Positions 48,000 through 55,723 of a stretch of 64,000 bases of DNA are shown piece after piece (the first letter of the stretch is position 1; the number at the start of each line of letters is the position of its first letter). Under the pieces are notes generated by a model. The model made no database searches. It saw only the letters and a program-made list of their open reading frames with translations, and had not been told where the DNA came from. Source of the stretch: Pseudooceanicola lipolyticus (lineage in GTDB: Bacteria; Pseudomonadota; Alphaproteobacteria; Rhodobacterales; Rhodobacteraceae); the NCBI RefSeq assembly GCF_002786325.1, contig NZ_PGTB01000002.1, forward strand, positions 1 through 64,000, in the 5' to 3' direction. The position numbers and the translations under genes are program-made.

Positions 48000-48050
48000 C
48001 CCCGCCGCCCGCGTAGCGCGGATACGCGCGCAGCGGAGCGGGCGGCGGGG
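48000..48050. terminator. strong GC hairpin at the 3' end of the recombinase operon
   Basis: CCCCGCCGCCCGC (48000-48012) pairs with GCGGGCGGCGGGG (48038-48050), a perfect 13-bp stem with a 25-nt loop. It lies 14 bp beyond the stop of the large recombinase and is probably its terminator, although no T-run follows. Confidence 0.5.
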
Positions 48051-48063
48051 AGGTACCTGTGGG

Positions 48064-50151
48064 CTACCGCGACATTTTCCGTGCCGCTTCGACTGTCTGC
48101 CCGACCCCCTGGGCCGCGTCTGAGACTGGCTCGCCCAGTTCGACGAGAAGCTGTTCGATGCGCGAAGCTATTCCTGAATGCCGTTCGATCTCTCGTGTCC
48201 AACCGCGGCAACGCGCATCTTCCGTCAGATTGAGTTCGAGGCGATGGCGCGCGCGCAACCTCGGCGCATAAGATCGTGTGGTGACGAATTTGGCGCAGTT
48301 CAGATAGAGGTCGCATTCACAGGGACCTTCTTCCGGTAGCCTGAGACAATGGCCGAGTTCGAGCTCGGTCTTCAGGAAGTTGCACTTCAGCCAATCGACC
48401 GTGCTTTGCGGCAGGCGCTGATTGCGGATGATCTCTGCCGCGGGTCCGGCGATCGGCGCATCGGGTTTCAACACGGCCTGATAGTCGGCGAGCACCGCTT
48501 CATCGCTGACACGGATATAGACCATCGACATATGCGGGCTTTGATGCCCGAGCACGTCCATGATCGTCTGCATCCGCGCACCGCCTTCGGCGAGTTCCGT
48601 GCCGACCGTATGGCGGAAGCGATGTGCCGAGATGAGATTCTGCCCTTTTCCATCGACCAGGCCGAGTCGGTGAGAGATATCTTTGAGGGGATAATTGAAC
48701 AGATAGTCGGGCGAGATCGCGACACCGCGGCGGTAGAAGAGCAACTTGACGTATTGGCCGGTTCTGGCATCCGGGACCGGGCGTTCGTCCGACTTTGCGC
48801 GCAGGTCGATGACCTTGCGAAGAGCGTCAGCAGCCTCAGGGTGAAGCGGCACAAGCCGCTCTCTGTAGGTCTTTCCCGCCGGAATGCGCAGTCGCGGCGT
48901 TCCGTCGGGATAGGTGTCCAGACAGTCGACGGGCAACCTTGCGATCTCTGTCCGACGGGCGCCGGACCAACGCGCGGTCAGAATTGCGGCGCGCTGGAAA
49001 TCGCAGGGAAGCTTGCGGACCTCTTCCATGAGCGGGCCGAGTTGTTCGGCAGGAATGTATCGCGGCAGGCGTTGTGGAAGGCGGGGAAGATCACGCGTGT
49101 TCAGAACCGGTCGCGTCGGGAAATCCGGCCATTCCCAGGCCGCCCCCTCGCTGAGGAATTGCGCGACATGAAGCGCACGGGATCTCTGGGCGGTAATCGA
49201 CAATGGACGCTTGGTTCTGGCGCCGACTTGGCTTCTTAGATCGATCAGGAAGGCAGTCATCACCTCGGACGTGACATTGGCGAACTTCTCGATTTTTGGA
49301 TCGTAGCGAACCAGGAAGTCGACAAAGCGGCGGAGCGACACGGCGCAGTGGTCGACAGTCACCCTGGAAAGGCTGGTGCGCTTGATCTCCAGCCAGCGCT
49401 CGATGAAAACACCCATATCCGGCCTCGGATAGACATAAGGCCTTCGCTTGTCGGCGGTCATGCGTGGTCGCGCGATACCGTTGCCGAGGTGGTGCAGTAC
49501 AAGCTGTGTTTGACGGACATAGCGGTGCCAGAAATGGGCGGTCGTCTTGGCCTTCTGAGGATCATGGCCATGGAAGCGCTTCATCAGGGAAGACGCCGCA
49601 TATGCAGAAATTGCATCGTTCAACAGGTCAAGGTCGTCGGAGGTGATAAGTTCAGGCGAACGTATGCCGGCATGAAGCGCGATGCGGGAAACCACCCAGA
49701 TGGACGACCCCTGTGGCGTCGTCTGGTGATACCCCATCGCTTTCTGGCGCTTGCGGAGATCCGGAATGCCTAGATCGATGCCCAGGTGATTTGCGAGTTG
49801 GGCGGCATACATCGGCGAAATCGACAGGAGGAACCCATAGTCGAGGCGCAGGCGGTCCGTGAGGGCGAGGTAGTAGAGATATTGCCGCGCCCAGAACGAG
49901 GCGGGGTGTTCAGGTGTGAAGGCGGATGTTCCGTGAAGTCGGCCGAGCCGAACCTCAAGCGGTTGTTCGCACCAAAGAGCGAGATCGGGAAAAGCGGCGA
50001 CGAACTCTCGACGTTGAGCGATATACCGGTTCTTCATATCGCGGGTCATGTCGAGGCTGAGGATGAATGTGCGGTATTCCTCCTCCCCGCTATGCGACGG
50101 CGCGATGTCGGTCGGAAACGTCATCAGGGCATCCGGCAAGGGGGCCGTCAT
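48064..50151 (-). CDS. tnpB: Large tyrosine recombinase, TnpB-like
   Basis: A 695-residue tyrosine recombinase. The catalytic residues are in ARWSGARRTEIARL (Arg), HRFRHTVGTELAEGG (HxxR), MDVLGHQSPHMS (His) and MVYIRVSDE (Tyr). An unusual C-terminal extension contains CHCLRL-type spacing and ECDLYLNCAKF, a cysteine motif also found in TnpB of Tn554-like elements. The start at 50151 overlaps the stop of the smaller recombinase (ATGA). Two cooperating recombinases with this size pair indicate Tn554-like transposition. Confidence 0.85.
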   Translation of the reverse strand: MTAPLPDALMTFPTDIAPSHSGEEEYRTFILSLDMTRDMKNRYIAQRREFVAAFPDLALWCEQPLEVRLGRLHGTSAFTPEHPASFWARQYLYYLALTDRLRLDYGFLLSISPMYAAQLANHLGIDLGIPDLRKRQKAMGYHQTTPQGSSIWVVSRIALHAGIRSPELITSDDLDLLNDAISAYAASSLMKRFHGHDPQKAKTTAHFWHRYVRQTQLVLHHLGNGIARPRMTADKRRPYVYPRPDMGVFIERWLEIKRTSLSRVTVDHCAVSLRRFVDFLVRYDPKIEKFANVTSEVMTAFLIDLRSQVGARTKRPLSITAQRSRALHVAQFLSEGAAWEWPDFPTRPVLNTRDLPRLPQRLPRYIPAEQLGPLMEEVRKLPCDFQRAAILTARWSGARRTEIARLPVDCLDTYPDGTPRLRIPAGKTYRERLVPLHPEAADALRKVIDLRAKSDERPVPDARTGQYVKLLFYRRGVAISPDYLFNYPLKDISHRLGLVDGKGQNLISAHRFRHTVGTELAEGGARMQTIMDVLGHQSPHMSMVYIRVSDEAVLADYQAVLKPDAPIAGPAAEIIRNQRLPQSTVDWLKCNFLKTELELGHCLRLPEEGPCECDLYLNCAKFVTTRSYAPRLRARHRLELNLTEDARCRGWTREIERHSGIASRIEQLLVELGEPVSDAAQGVGQTVEAARKMSR

Positions 50152-51257
50152 GGCTTCAGTCCCATTGCACGGCTGTACTCGGCGAGCACAGTGGCGTCGG
50201 ACACGCGTGTATAGATGCGCGTCGATTCGGGTGATGCATGCCCGAGCCGGCGCTGCAGGGTCAGCTCTCGCATGCCTGCTTCCCACATGCGGGTGGCGTG
50301 GGTATGCCGCAGCGCATGCGGTGTGACGCCGTGCGATTTGATCCCGGCGCGTTCTGCCGCTCGCGCGAAGGCTTTTGCCAACGCGGCATAGGACAAGGGC
50401 TCAGATCGCCTAGTGCCGTTTCCGCCGACGAGAAAGATGAACGGCGACTCCGCCTCGCGGGGACGATCACGCATGACATAGGCGCTGATGGTATCGAGGG
50501 CCTGCCCGTCATGGAGGTCGACGACACGCTCGACGCGCGACTTTCCGCGTGCCCCTTTCGGGTGGTCATCGCGACATCGAACGGTCACGCGCCGCCGCCC
50601 ATAGGCGATATCCTCGAGATGCAGACTGAGCGCTTCGCCTGGTCGAAGGCCGCCATGAAGCATCAAGAGCACAAGGGCGCGATCGCGCAGGCAAGTCACC
50701 TCGGCGAGGAGACGCTCGATCTGGTCGTCGCTCATCGGCCGAGGCAGGCGGTGAACGCTGCGAACACGGATTACGCGCACGCTCGCTGCGCGACGGGAAA
50801 TGCCTTCAAAGAACGGTCGGTGCCGATCGGTGACCGAAGGCTTGTTGATACTCTTGCTGACCCGCATCGGGTTCGGCGGGGTCAGCGTCCCTGCGATGAT
50901 CGCCCAGTCGCAGAAAGACGACATTGCCGCCAGCGCTCGATTGATCGTTGCCGGTGACAGCCGATCCGGGCCAGCCGCGGTTGCGGACCGGCCGGGGCGC
51001 ATATCGATCCGGTCGTGCAGGTAAGCGATCAGATCGACAGCATTCGCGATGTTTAATCCCTGCCACTCGAGCCCTCGGGCTTCGAAGAACTCCCACACGC
51101 GCCGCAGGTCATAGGCGTAGGATCGAATGGTGTTCGGGGATGAGCCCCGAGCGTCAAGATAACGGAGGAAATCGTGAATCGGTTCGACGGAATTACCAGC
51201 ATCGTCGCAGACAAAATAGCGAGGGACAGTCCCCTCCGGAGTTCTGGTGACTTGCAT
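50148..51257 (-). CDS. tnpA: Tyrosine recombinase, TnpA-like
   Basis: A 369-residue tyrosine recombinase. The core-binding domain shows SPNTIRSYAYDLRRVWEFFE. The catalytic domain has MLHGGLRPGEALSLHLED (Arg), TPHALRHTHATRMWEAGM (HxxR), LQRRLGHASPESTRIYTRVSD (His and Tyr). All residues needed for catalysis are present. It starts about 64 bp inside the right end of the element and overlaps the larger recombinase gene by 4 bp. Confidence 0.9.
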   Translation of the reverse strand: MQVTRTPEGTVPRYFVCDDAGNSVEPIHDFLRYLDARGSSPNTIRSYAYDLRRVWEFFEARGLEWQGLNIANAVDLIAYLHDRIDMRPGRSATAAGPDRLSPATINRALAAMSSFCDWAIIAGTLTPPNPMRVSKSINKPSVTDRHRPFFEGISRRAASVRVIRVRSVHRLPRPMSDDQIERLLAEVTCLRDRALVLLMLHGGLRPGEALSLHLEDIAYGRRRVTVRCRDDHPKGARGKSRVERVVDLHDGQALDTISAYVMRDRPREAESPFIFLVGGNGTRRSEPLSYAALAKAFARAAERAGIKSHGVTPHALRHTHATRMWEAGMRELTLQRRLGHASPESTRIYTRVSDATVLAEYSRAMGLKP

Positions 51258-51321
51258 AATCGGTCCTCGGAAAAAGGTGAAAACTTCAGCCTTGGAGGTG
51301 AAATCGCAAGTGTCCAGATAA

Positions 51322-51677
51322 TCGATGCCTCAAAGGAGCATCTCGCCATCTTCACCCACCGTGCGCTGCGCCATCACACGCAAGGCATCTTCGAAGCCGA
51401 ACGGGTTTTCGGGCTTTCGCTCACCAATGAGGCGGGGCGTGAGATTCCCATCCGCTGGATCGGCGAGCAGCATGTCCGCGAAGACTGTCAGGGCCGCATC
51501 CCGAGCCTCGCCGACTGGCTCGGACGGATCCAGCCCGAGCCCTGGATGGCCAACGGGCATATCGACGGGCCGGCGCATGAGCCCGTCGGCGATCCGCGCA
51601 CGAAATGGCTGGCCGAGGTGGCTGAGGGCAAGACGATCCTCGGCCTCAAGGACTGGATGGAGGCGAGGGGATCATGA
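51322..51677 (+). pseudogene. DUF6915-like gene, 3' part (interrupted)
   Basis: This is the continuation of the gene begun at 47842: DASKEHLAIFTHRALRHHTQ, GIFEAERVFGLSLTNEAG, RWIGEQHVREDCQGRIPSLA, DWLGRIQPEPWM. Joined at TCGATG it gives about 148 residues in one frame. The histidine-rich HRALRHHTQG and HVREDC motifs are typical of the family. It is silent unless the transposon excises. It overlaps the next gene by 4 bp. Confidence 0.85.
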
Positions 51678-51955
51678 TGCGCAACGTCCGCAGATTCTAC
51701 GATTGCAGCACCGCACATCTGCCTGAACAAACCGTCCAGGCCATCGAGAACGGGCTCTTCGCCAAATCGCCGAGCTTGCAGAATGAGTATGGCTGGCTGT
51801 TCTCCGTCCCGGAGACGCTCGCCGATCTGCCGGAAGGCGTCGACTGTGACGCCTTCAAGGCGGTCATGGCGTTGGCGATGGATGCGGGGTGCGACTACGT
51901 TCTCTTCGATCGGGATGTCCCGCCGGTGCCCTATCTCGAGGTCTTCGATTGGTAG
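51674..51955 (+). CDS. DUF5983-like protein
   Basis: A 93-residue protein: NVRRFYDCSTAHLPEQTVQA, SLQNEYGWLFSVPETLADLP, DCDAFKAVMALAMDAGCDYV, LFDRDVPPVPYLEVFDW. It resembles DUF5983 proteins of plasmid accessory regions. The ATG at 51674 overlaps the previous stop; a second ATG is at 51677. The function is unknown. Its expression may now depend on the transposon end, since the upstream gene is interrupted. Confidence 0.7.
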   Translation: MMRNVRRFYDCSTAHLPEQTVQAIENGLFAKSPSLQNEYGWLFSVPETLADLPEGVDCDAFKAVMALAMDAGCDYVLFDRDVPPVPYLEVFDW

Positions 51956-51972
51956 ATCGAATGCGGGTGTGC

Positions 51973-52009
51973 AGAGGCCCGATCTGCGGATCAGGCCTCT
52001 CTTGTTTCC
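51973..52009 (+). terminator. terminator-like hairpin
   Basis: AGAGGCC (51973-51979) pairs with GGCCTCT (51994-52000), with an inner GATC/GATC stem, followed by CTTGTTT. It separates the DUF5983-like gene from the next gene. Confidence 0.6.
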
Positions 52010-52036
52010 AACACCAATACTGAAATGGAGATCCAG

Positions 52037-52315
52037 ATGAACATCGCCGAGATCAAGGCCGCCGTGGATGCCGGCCAATCCGTCCACTGGGCGAGCGAGG
52101 GCTACCGGGTGCATCGGGATGGCCTCGGCCAATACCTCATCACCTTTGTGCGGAACGGCAGCACGATCGGTTTGACAGACCGGAGCGGCCGCCAGTTGAA
52201 CGGGGCCGAGGCCGACTTCTTCATATTGGAACCGAACAATGATGCCGCGGCAGAGCAGGGGAGGGTGGTGCGCGGGGCGACGTCGGACACCTCGTCCAGC
52301 GCCGGGCCGGGCTGA
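52037..52315 (+). CDS. hypothetical plasmid protein
   Basis: A 92-residue protein: NIAEIKAAVDAGQSVHWASE, GYRVHRDGLGQYLITFVRNG, TIGLTDRSGRQLNGAEADFF. It predicts a small alpha/beta fold with a disordered C-terminal tail. ATGGAG lies just upstream. Similar small proteins occur in the same plasmid context, but no family name was recalled. It lies between the DUF5983-like and DUF736 genes. Confidence 0.6.
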   Translation: MNIAEIKAAVDAGQSVHWASEGYRVHRDGLGQYLITFVRNGSTIGLTDRSGRQLNGAEADFFILEPNNDAAAEQGRVVRGATSDTSSSAGPG

Positions 52316-52324
52316 CGGTCAGGA

Positions 52325-52350
52325 GAGAAAGGAAAGAGGGCTTTGTGGTT
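52325..52350 (+). repeat. repeated leader element, copy 5
   Basis: GAGAAAGGAAAGAGGGCTTT plus GTGGTT, 83 bp before the DUF736 gene. It is more divergent than copies 3 and 4. Confidence 0.45.
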
Positions 52351-52432
52351 TTGCGATCCCATGAGGGGTCGAAAAGCAATCCCGCGTGCTCTGGCCAAGT
52401 GCCGGGCAGCGGCAAACCCAAGGAGAAGACCC

Positions 52433-53161
52433 ATGTTCGCAGGAACCCTGACCAAGAATGCCGAGACCGCAGCCACCGCCTATTCCGGAATGATCCACTC
52501 GAGCCGGTTCGACATCGCGATCCAGCTCGAGACCCGCACGAAGATGTCCGAGCGCAGCCCGGATTTTGATGTGACCGCGGTGAACAAGTCGGGCCGGAAG
52601 GTGCGTATCGGCACAGCCTGGAACGAGACCGGCAACACCACCGGTAACCATTACATCTCGATGCAGATCGATGTCGGCCTCGGGCCGTTCCGGGTCAACG
52701 CCGTGCAGACGAAGGAAGCACGCGAAGCAATGACCGGTGAATTCGAGATCATCCCGCTGGTCTCGAACGGTGGCATGAAGTCCGGTTCGATCTCGGGCGA
52801 GTTGACCGCGATGGATGGAGACAACGCCTTCGCCGGTTACATCGCCAACATGATGTTCGACCTCGACTTCATGCTGATCGAGAACACGTTCAAGACCGAA
52901 GAAACCCATCCCGACTACCGGATCGAGGTCTCCTCGCCCAAGGGCCACCCGATCCGCGTGGGTTCGGCCTGGATGGCGAAGAGCAACCGCACCGGCAACG
53001 ACTACGTCTCGCTCCTCATCAACACGCCCGATGGCGATCTGCGGGTAAACGCCGTGCAGAACGAGGAGCAGCGCGGCGGCCAGACCTTCTCGATCATTCC
53101 CTTCGTCGAGAGCGGTGCGCGCGAGCGGGACGCTGGTGCGGGACTGTCTCTGGTGTCCTGA
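52433..53161 (+). CDS. tandem DUF736 protein
   Basis: A 242-residue protein containing two DUF736-like repeats. The first has FDVTAVNKSGRKVRIGTAWN, TTGNHYISMQIDVGLGPFRV, NAVQ; the second has YRIEVSSPKGHPIRVGSAWM, RTGNDYVSLLINTPDGDLRV, NAVQ. Single-domain DUF736 proteins are about 100 residues, so this is a fused duplication. The function is unknown; the family is linked to conjugative plasmids. A fragment of the same gene type occurs at 8704-8745. The start follows AAGGAGAAGACCC, and a strong terminator follows at 53228. Confidence 0.82.
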   Translation: MFAGTLTKNAETAATAYSGMIHSSRFDIAIQLETRTKMSERSPDFDVTAVNKSGRKVRIGTAWNETGNTTGNHYISMQIDVGLGPFRVNAVQTKEAREAMTGEFEIIPLVSNGGMKSGSISGELTAMDGDNAFAGYIANMMFDLDFMLIENTFKTEETHPDYRIEVSSPKGHPIRVGSAWMAKSNRTGNDYVSLLINTPDGDLRVNAVQNEEQRGGQTFSIIPFVESGARERDAGAGLSLVS

Positions 53162-53227
53162 TGTGACGGAACCTGGTCCCGATCGATAAACGAGGCCGGC
53201 CTAGACCGGCCCGGTCTGCCTAACTTA

Positions 53228-53262
53228 CGGGAGCTGCGGAAACGCGGCTCCCGTTTTTCTTT
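53228..53262 (+). terminator. rho-independent terminator
   Basis: CGGGAGC (53228-53234) pairs with GCTCCCG (53247-53253), with an inner GCG/CGC pairing, followed by TTTTTCTTT. It ends the DUF736 gene and the accessory block. Confidence 0.8.
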
Positions 53263-53347
53263 GTGGCCGGTCAGTTCGAGGTCAACGGCCTGCCCGTCGC
53301 AAGGTGATGGCGAAACTCGCCGGTGCGATAGCCCCGCTGGCAAAGCA

Positions 53348-53665
53348 TCACTCCGAGGTCTCTTCCACCGTGCCATCGTTCTCGGAGGGCGTCTCACAAA
53401 AGATCTCTTCGACCGTCACCTGGTCGGGTAGTGGTCCTTGCAACGCGTCCTCGATCGCCTTGGTTGCGAAATTCGCCGAGACGGACGTCGCGAAACTGAT
53501 CGTCACGGTCAGCACAAGCTCTTTTGCGGTCATGCCCAGGGCCGCGTCGACCGAGCTGTCGGTAACGTCCGCACCGGCGACGCCTTCCAACAGCGCGAGG
53601 ATATCCTGTTTGGACGCGTCCGCGTCATCGCCGGCAAGGCGCATCACCACCACAACGTCAGTCAT
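53348..53665 (-). CDS. small protein of the three-metallopeptidase operon
   Basis: A 105-residue protein: TDVVVVMRLAGDDADASKQD, ILALLEGVAGADVTDSSVDA, a hydrophobic stretch LVLTVTISFATSVSANFATK at about 50-69, and an acidic tail (EEIFCETPSENDG). It may be a soluble adaptor with one amphipathic or membrane-associated helix. The ATG lies inside the last codons of the metallopeptidase before it (8-bp ATGACTGA overlap), so translation is coupled. No known family was recognised. As the last gene of a four-gene operon with three HExxH proteins, it could be the effector, sensor or inhibitor. Confidence 0.7.
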   Translation of the reverse strand: MTDVVVVMRLAGDDADASKQDILALLEGVAGADVTDSSVDAALGMTAKELVLTVTISFATSVSANFATKAIEDALQGPLPDQVTVEEIFCETPSENDGTVEETSE

Positions 53666-54644
53666 TGAAATCGTCCCACATCCGTGTCTCTCGAAATCCA
53701 CTCAATGCCCGCATGAATCGGGCCCGGTTGCGACTATAGCGCGCAAGGTCTCGCCCCGCTTCACTTTTGTTCGGGATCGCCCCGCCGAGAAGCGCCGCAA
53801 TGTCTTCCCCAAAGGGCGCGGTCACATCGAAGTGGTTCAGGGCGGCGAGCGCCGGAAGGACCGAGTGGCGAAACCTGTTCGCGACGTTTTGCACCTCTTC
53901 GCCGCTCGCCTCGCGGCGAACATAGTCGCCCGACTTCAGCAGGAGAAGGTGCGGTGCCACGTGGCGGAACACGGCCGCGACCACGTTCAGGTAGCGCGTC
54001 TCGGGCGTTGGATACCCATCCTCGACGGGCCCTTCCGAGGCGAGAAGTTCCAGGGTCGCGAAGACGCCGATGACGATGAACATCATGGCGCTGTCGGCTC
54101 TGTCATCACCGTCGGATGAGAGCCCTTCGATCGTGCGCATCAGCTCATAATCCGCCGACAGGAGGCTGGCTGCGGCGGCCCCGTCGGCTTCAAGCTCTGA
54201 CAGGAGCCGGAATGTCGCCAGATCCAGAGGTCGCGGCAAGTCACCCGTGCTTGTTTCCGGATTCAGCGCCTTCTGATAGGCGACATGGCCTGCGGCGGCG
54301 TGGCAGGCTTCGTGGGTGGCGAAAAAGGCGACACCGGCAAACCATGCCAGCGTCATTGCGGGCTCGATCCCGCCCAACCGCTCGGCCCGAGCTGCGGTCT
54401 CTCCTTCGACGTTGACGGCTTGGAGGCGAGACAGGATGAGATCGGGTACGGCGGTTCCGATCGCGATGCGATAGCGATCCTTGCGCCAAGGCGAAATGAT
54501 CGCGTCAAGGCCCGCACTTTCGCGGTGCCTCCAGTCTATCCGTTCGGCGAAGGCTGTCTCGTCGATCCCGGGGAAGAGCACGTAGGTGACGAACTCTCCG
54601 GCGACGCGGATCAGGGTCAGGGTTTCGAGGTCTTCCTCACCCAT
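53658..54644 (-). CDS. HExxH metallopeptidase-like protein C
   Basis: A 328-residue protein. The zinc motif HEACH is at 111-115 in a hydrophobic helix (LAWFAGVAFFATHEACHAAA). A second motif SELEADGAAAAS at 149-160 gives the probable third ligand (Glu in an E-x-x-A-D context). The C-terminal half is helical (SAMMFIVIGVFATLELLA, EVQNVANRFRHSVLPALAAL). No signal peptide was seen. Family unknown. The start at 54644 overlaps the previous stop by 8 bp. It differs clearly from the two upstream HELAH proteins, so the operon is not a simple duplication. Confidence 0.72.
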   Translation of the reverse strand: MGEEDLETLTLIRVAGEFVTYVLFPGIDETAFAERIDWRHRESAGLDAIISPWRKDRYRIAIGTAVPDLILSRLQAVNVEGETAARAERLGGIEPAMTLAWFAGVAFFATHEACHAAAGHVAYQKALNPETSTGDLPRPLDLATFRLLSELEADGAAAASLLSADYELMRTIEGLSSDGDDRADSAMMFIVIGVFATLELLASEGPVEDGYPTPETRYLNVVAAVFRHVAPHLLLLKSGDYVRREASGEEVQNVANRFRHSVLPALAALNHFDVTAPFGEDIAALLGGAIPNKSEAGRDLARYSRNRARFMRALSGFRETRMWDDFND

Positions 54645-55719
54645 TGTCAGCACCGTCGAGGATGCGATCGATCCGGCGTGTGGCCTCGAAATATCGTGCT
54701 TCTCTGACGAGGAACTTCTCGTGATCCGCGTCCGAGGGGCCTTCCCCGAACCATCTGCCGTCGCCGAAACCGATGTCTTTGGAGATCTCACTCGCCTCGA
54801 ACCAGGCGGTGTCGTGGACGCGCACCGACTCTTCAAAGTCACACGGCACCAGGTCGTGAAGGGATCTGAACACCAGGTTGGTGAAGTTCATCGCCCGAAA
54901 GAGCGGGGAGGGATATTCCGTCCCCGGTCGATCCACCGGACCCTCCCTCGTGTCGAGCGCCCGCATGACAAGGATATGGGCGAACGCCAGCTGGAAGCCG
55001 TATTCGAGCCCATCCTCCGCGGTCCAGCCCCTCAGAAACGGATGTTTCTCATCCATGCTCAGGAGCATTTGGTTCAGCCCGTTCGCATCCGCGTCAAACT
55101 CGATATCCTGTAGCGTTTCCGGCAGCAATTCTGGCGATCGGCCGGGGGCTTGGTCCAGATATGTTGCCGCTTCGTCGACGAAGCCGGGTGTCGCGTCCGG
55201 AAAGAGGAGATCGATATGCCGCCGCAGGAGGTGCGCGAGTTCGTGCGAAATCACGTAGTCGAACATCTGCATCAGGATGTCGACGAAATACTCCGCACGC
55301 TCCGCCTCCATCGACCAGTCATCGAAGGCAATGAGCGGGCCGTCGAGCGCCTCTTTCCACGATTTGCCCGGATCCCTCAGGGGGTGCGCGCGCGAAAGCA
55401 CGTCCGGATGATGGGCTGCGGCCGTAAGGAACCGCCAAAGTTTTCGCAGCAGGCCGAGGCTTATGATGACTGCACGGCGATCGCCCGATTGGCGCGCGGC
55501 CGCGTTCGGAGCATCGCCGGCTGAGATGACGAGGTCGATCCCTTTGATGTTGAGGTCCGGATCGCGCGCGTCCAGGAGGCCTATGTTGATGTCGAAGACA
55601 TGTTCGGTCCAGTGCACCAATGTCGTCTCGACTGGTGTAAGCCCTATGACGTCGAGATATCCGCCCATAGACCTGACGATGGGATCGACCTTCCAAAACG
55701 CACGCGAGACCTCTTCCAT
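54637..55719 (-). CDS. HExxH metallopeptidase-like protein B
   Basis: A 360-residue protein. HELAH lies at 159-163 (FDYVISHELAHLLRRHIDLL) and DIEFDADANGL at 205-215 supplies a likely third ligand, the gluzincin-like pattern of HExxH followed by an E-x-D-A-D box. An acidic N-terminal half has GYLDVIGLTPVETTLVHWTE. The C-terminus has GDGRWFGEGPSDADHEKFLV. No signal peptide is present, so it is cytosolic. It lies 4 bp after protein A and overlaps protein C by 8 bp. The E-x-x-A-D arrangement resembles the Lit-type (peptidase U49) phage-exclusion proteases; this likeness is only an inference. Confidence 0.75.
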   Translation of the reverse strand: MEEVSRAFWKVDPIVRSMGGYLDVIGLTPVETTLVHWTEHVFDINIGLLDARDPDLNIKGIDLVISAGDAPNAAARQSGDRRAVIISLGLLRKLWRFLTAAAHHPDVLSRAHPLRDPGKSWKEALDGPLIAFDDWSMEAERAEYFVDILMQMFDYVISHELAHLLRRHIDLLFPDATPGFVDEAATYLDQAPGRSPELLPETLQDIEFDADANGLNQMLLSMDEKHPFLRGWTAEDGLEYGFQLAFAHILVMRALDTREGPVDRPGTEYPSPLFRAMNFTNLVFRSLHDLVPCDFEESVRVHDTAWFEASEISKDIGFGDGRWFGEGPSDADHEKFLVREARYFEATRRIDRILDGADNG

Positions 55720-55723
55720 TCGA

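Larger units (their letters stand above)
47933..51321. mobile_element. 3.39-kb two-recombinase transposon (Tn554-like organisation)
   Basis: The element splits a DUF6915-like gene. Its ends are imperfect inverted repeats: TTATCCGGACA at 47933-47943 and TGTCCAGATAA at 51311-51321, with one mismatch. The 6-bp target sequence TCGATG is present on both sides (47927-47932, 51322-51327); joining the flanks restores the reading frame. It carries only two tyrosine recombinases, of 369 and 695 residues, overlapping by 4 bp, like TnpA and TnpB of Tn554. A TnpC-like gene and cargo are absent. Confidence 0.85.
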
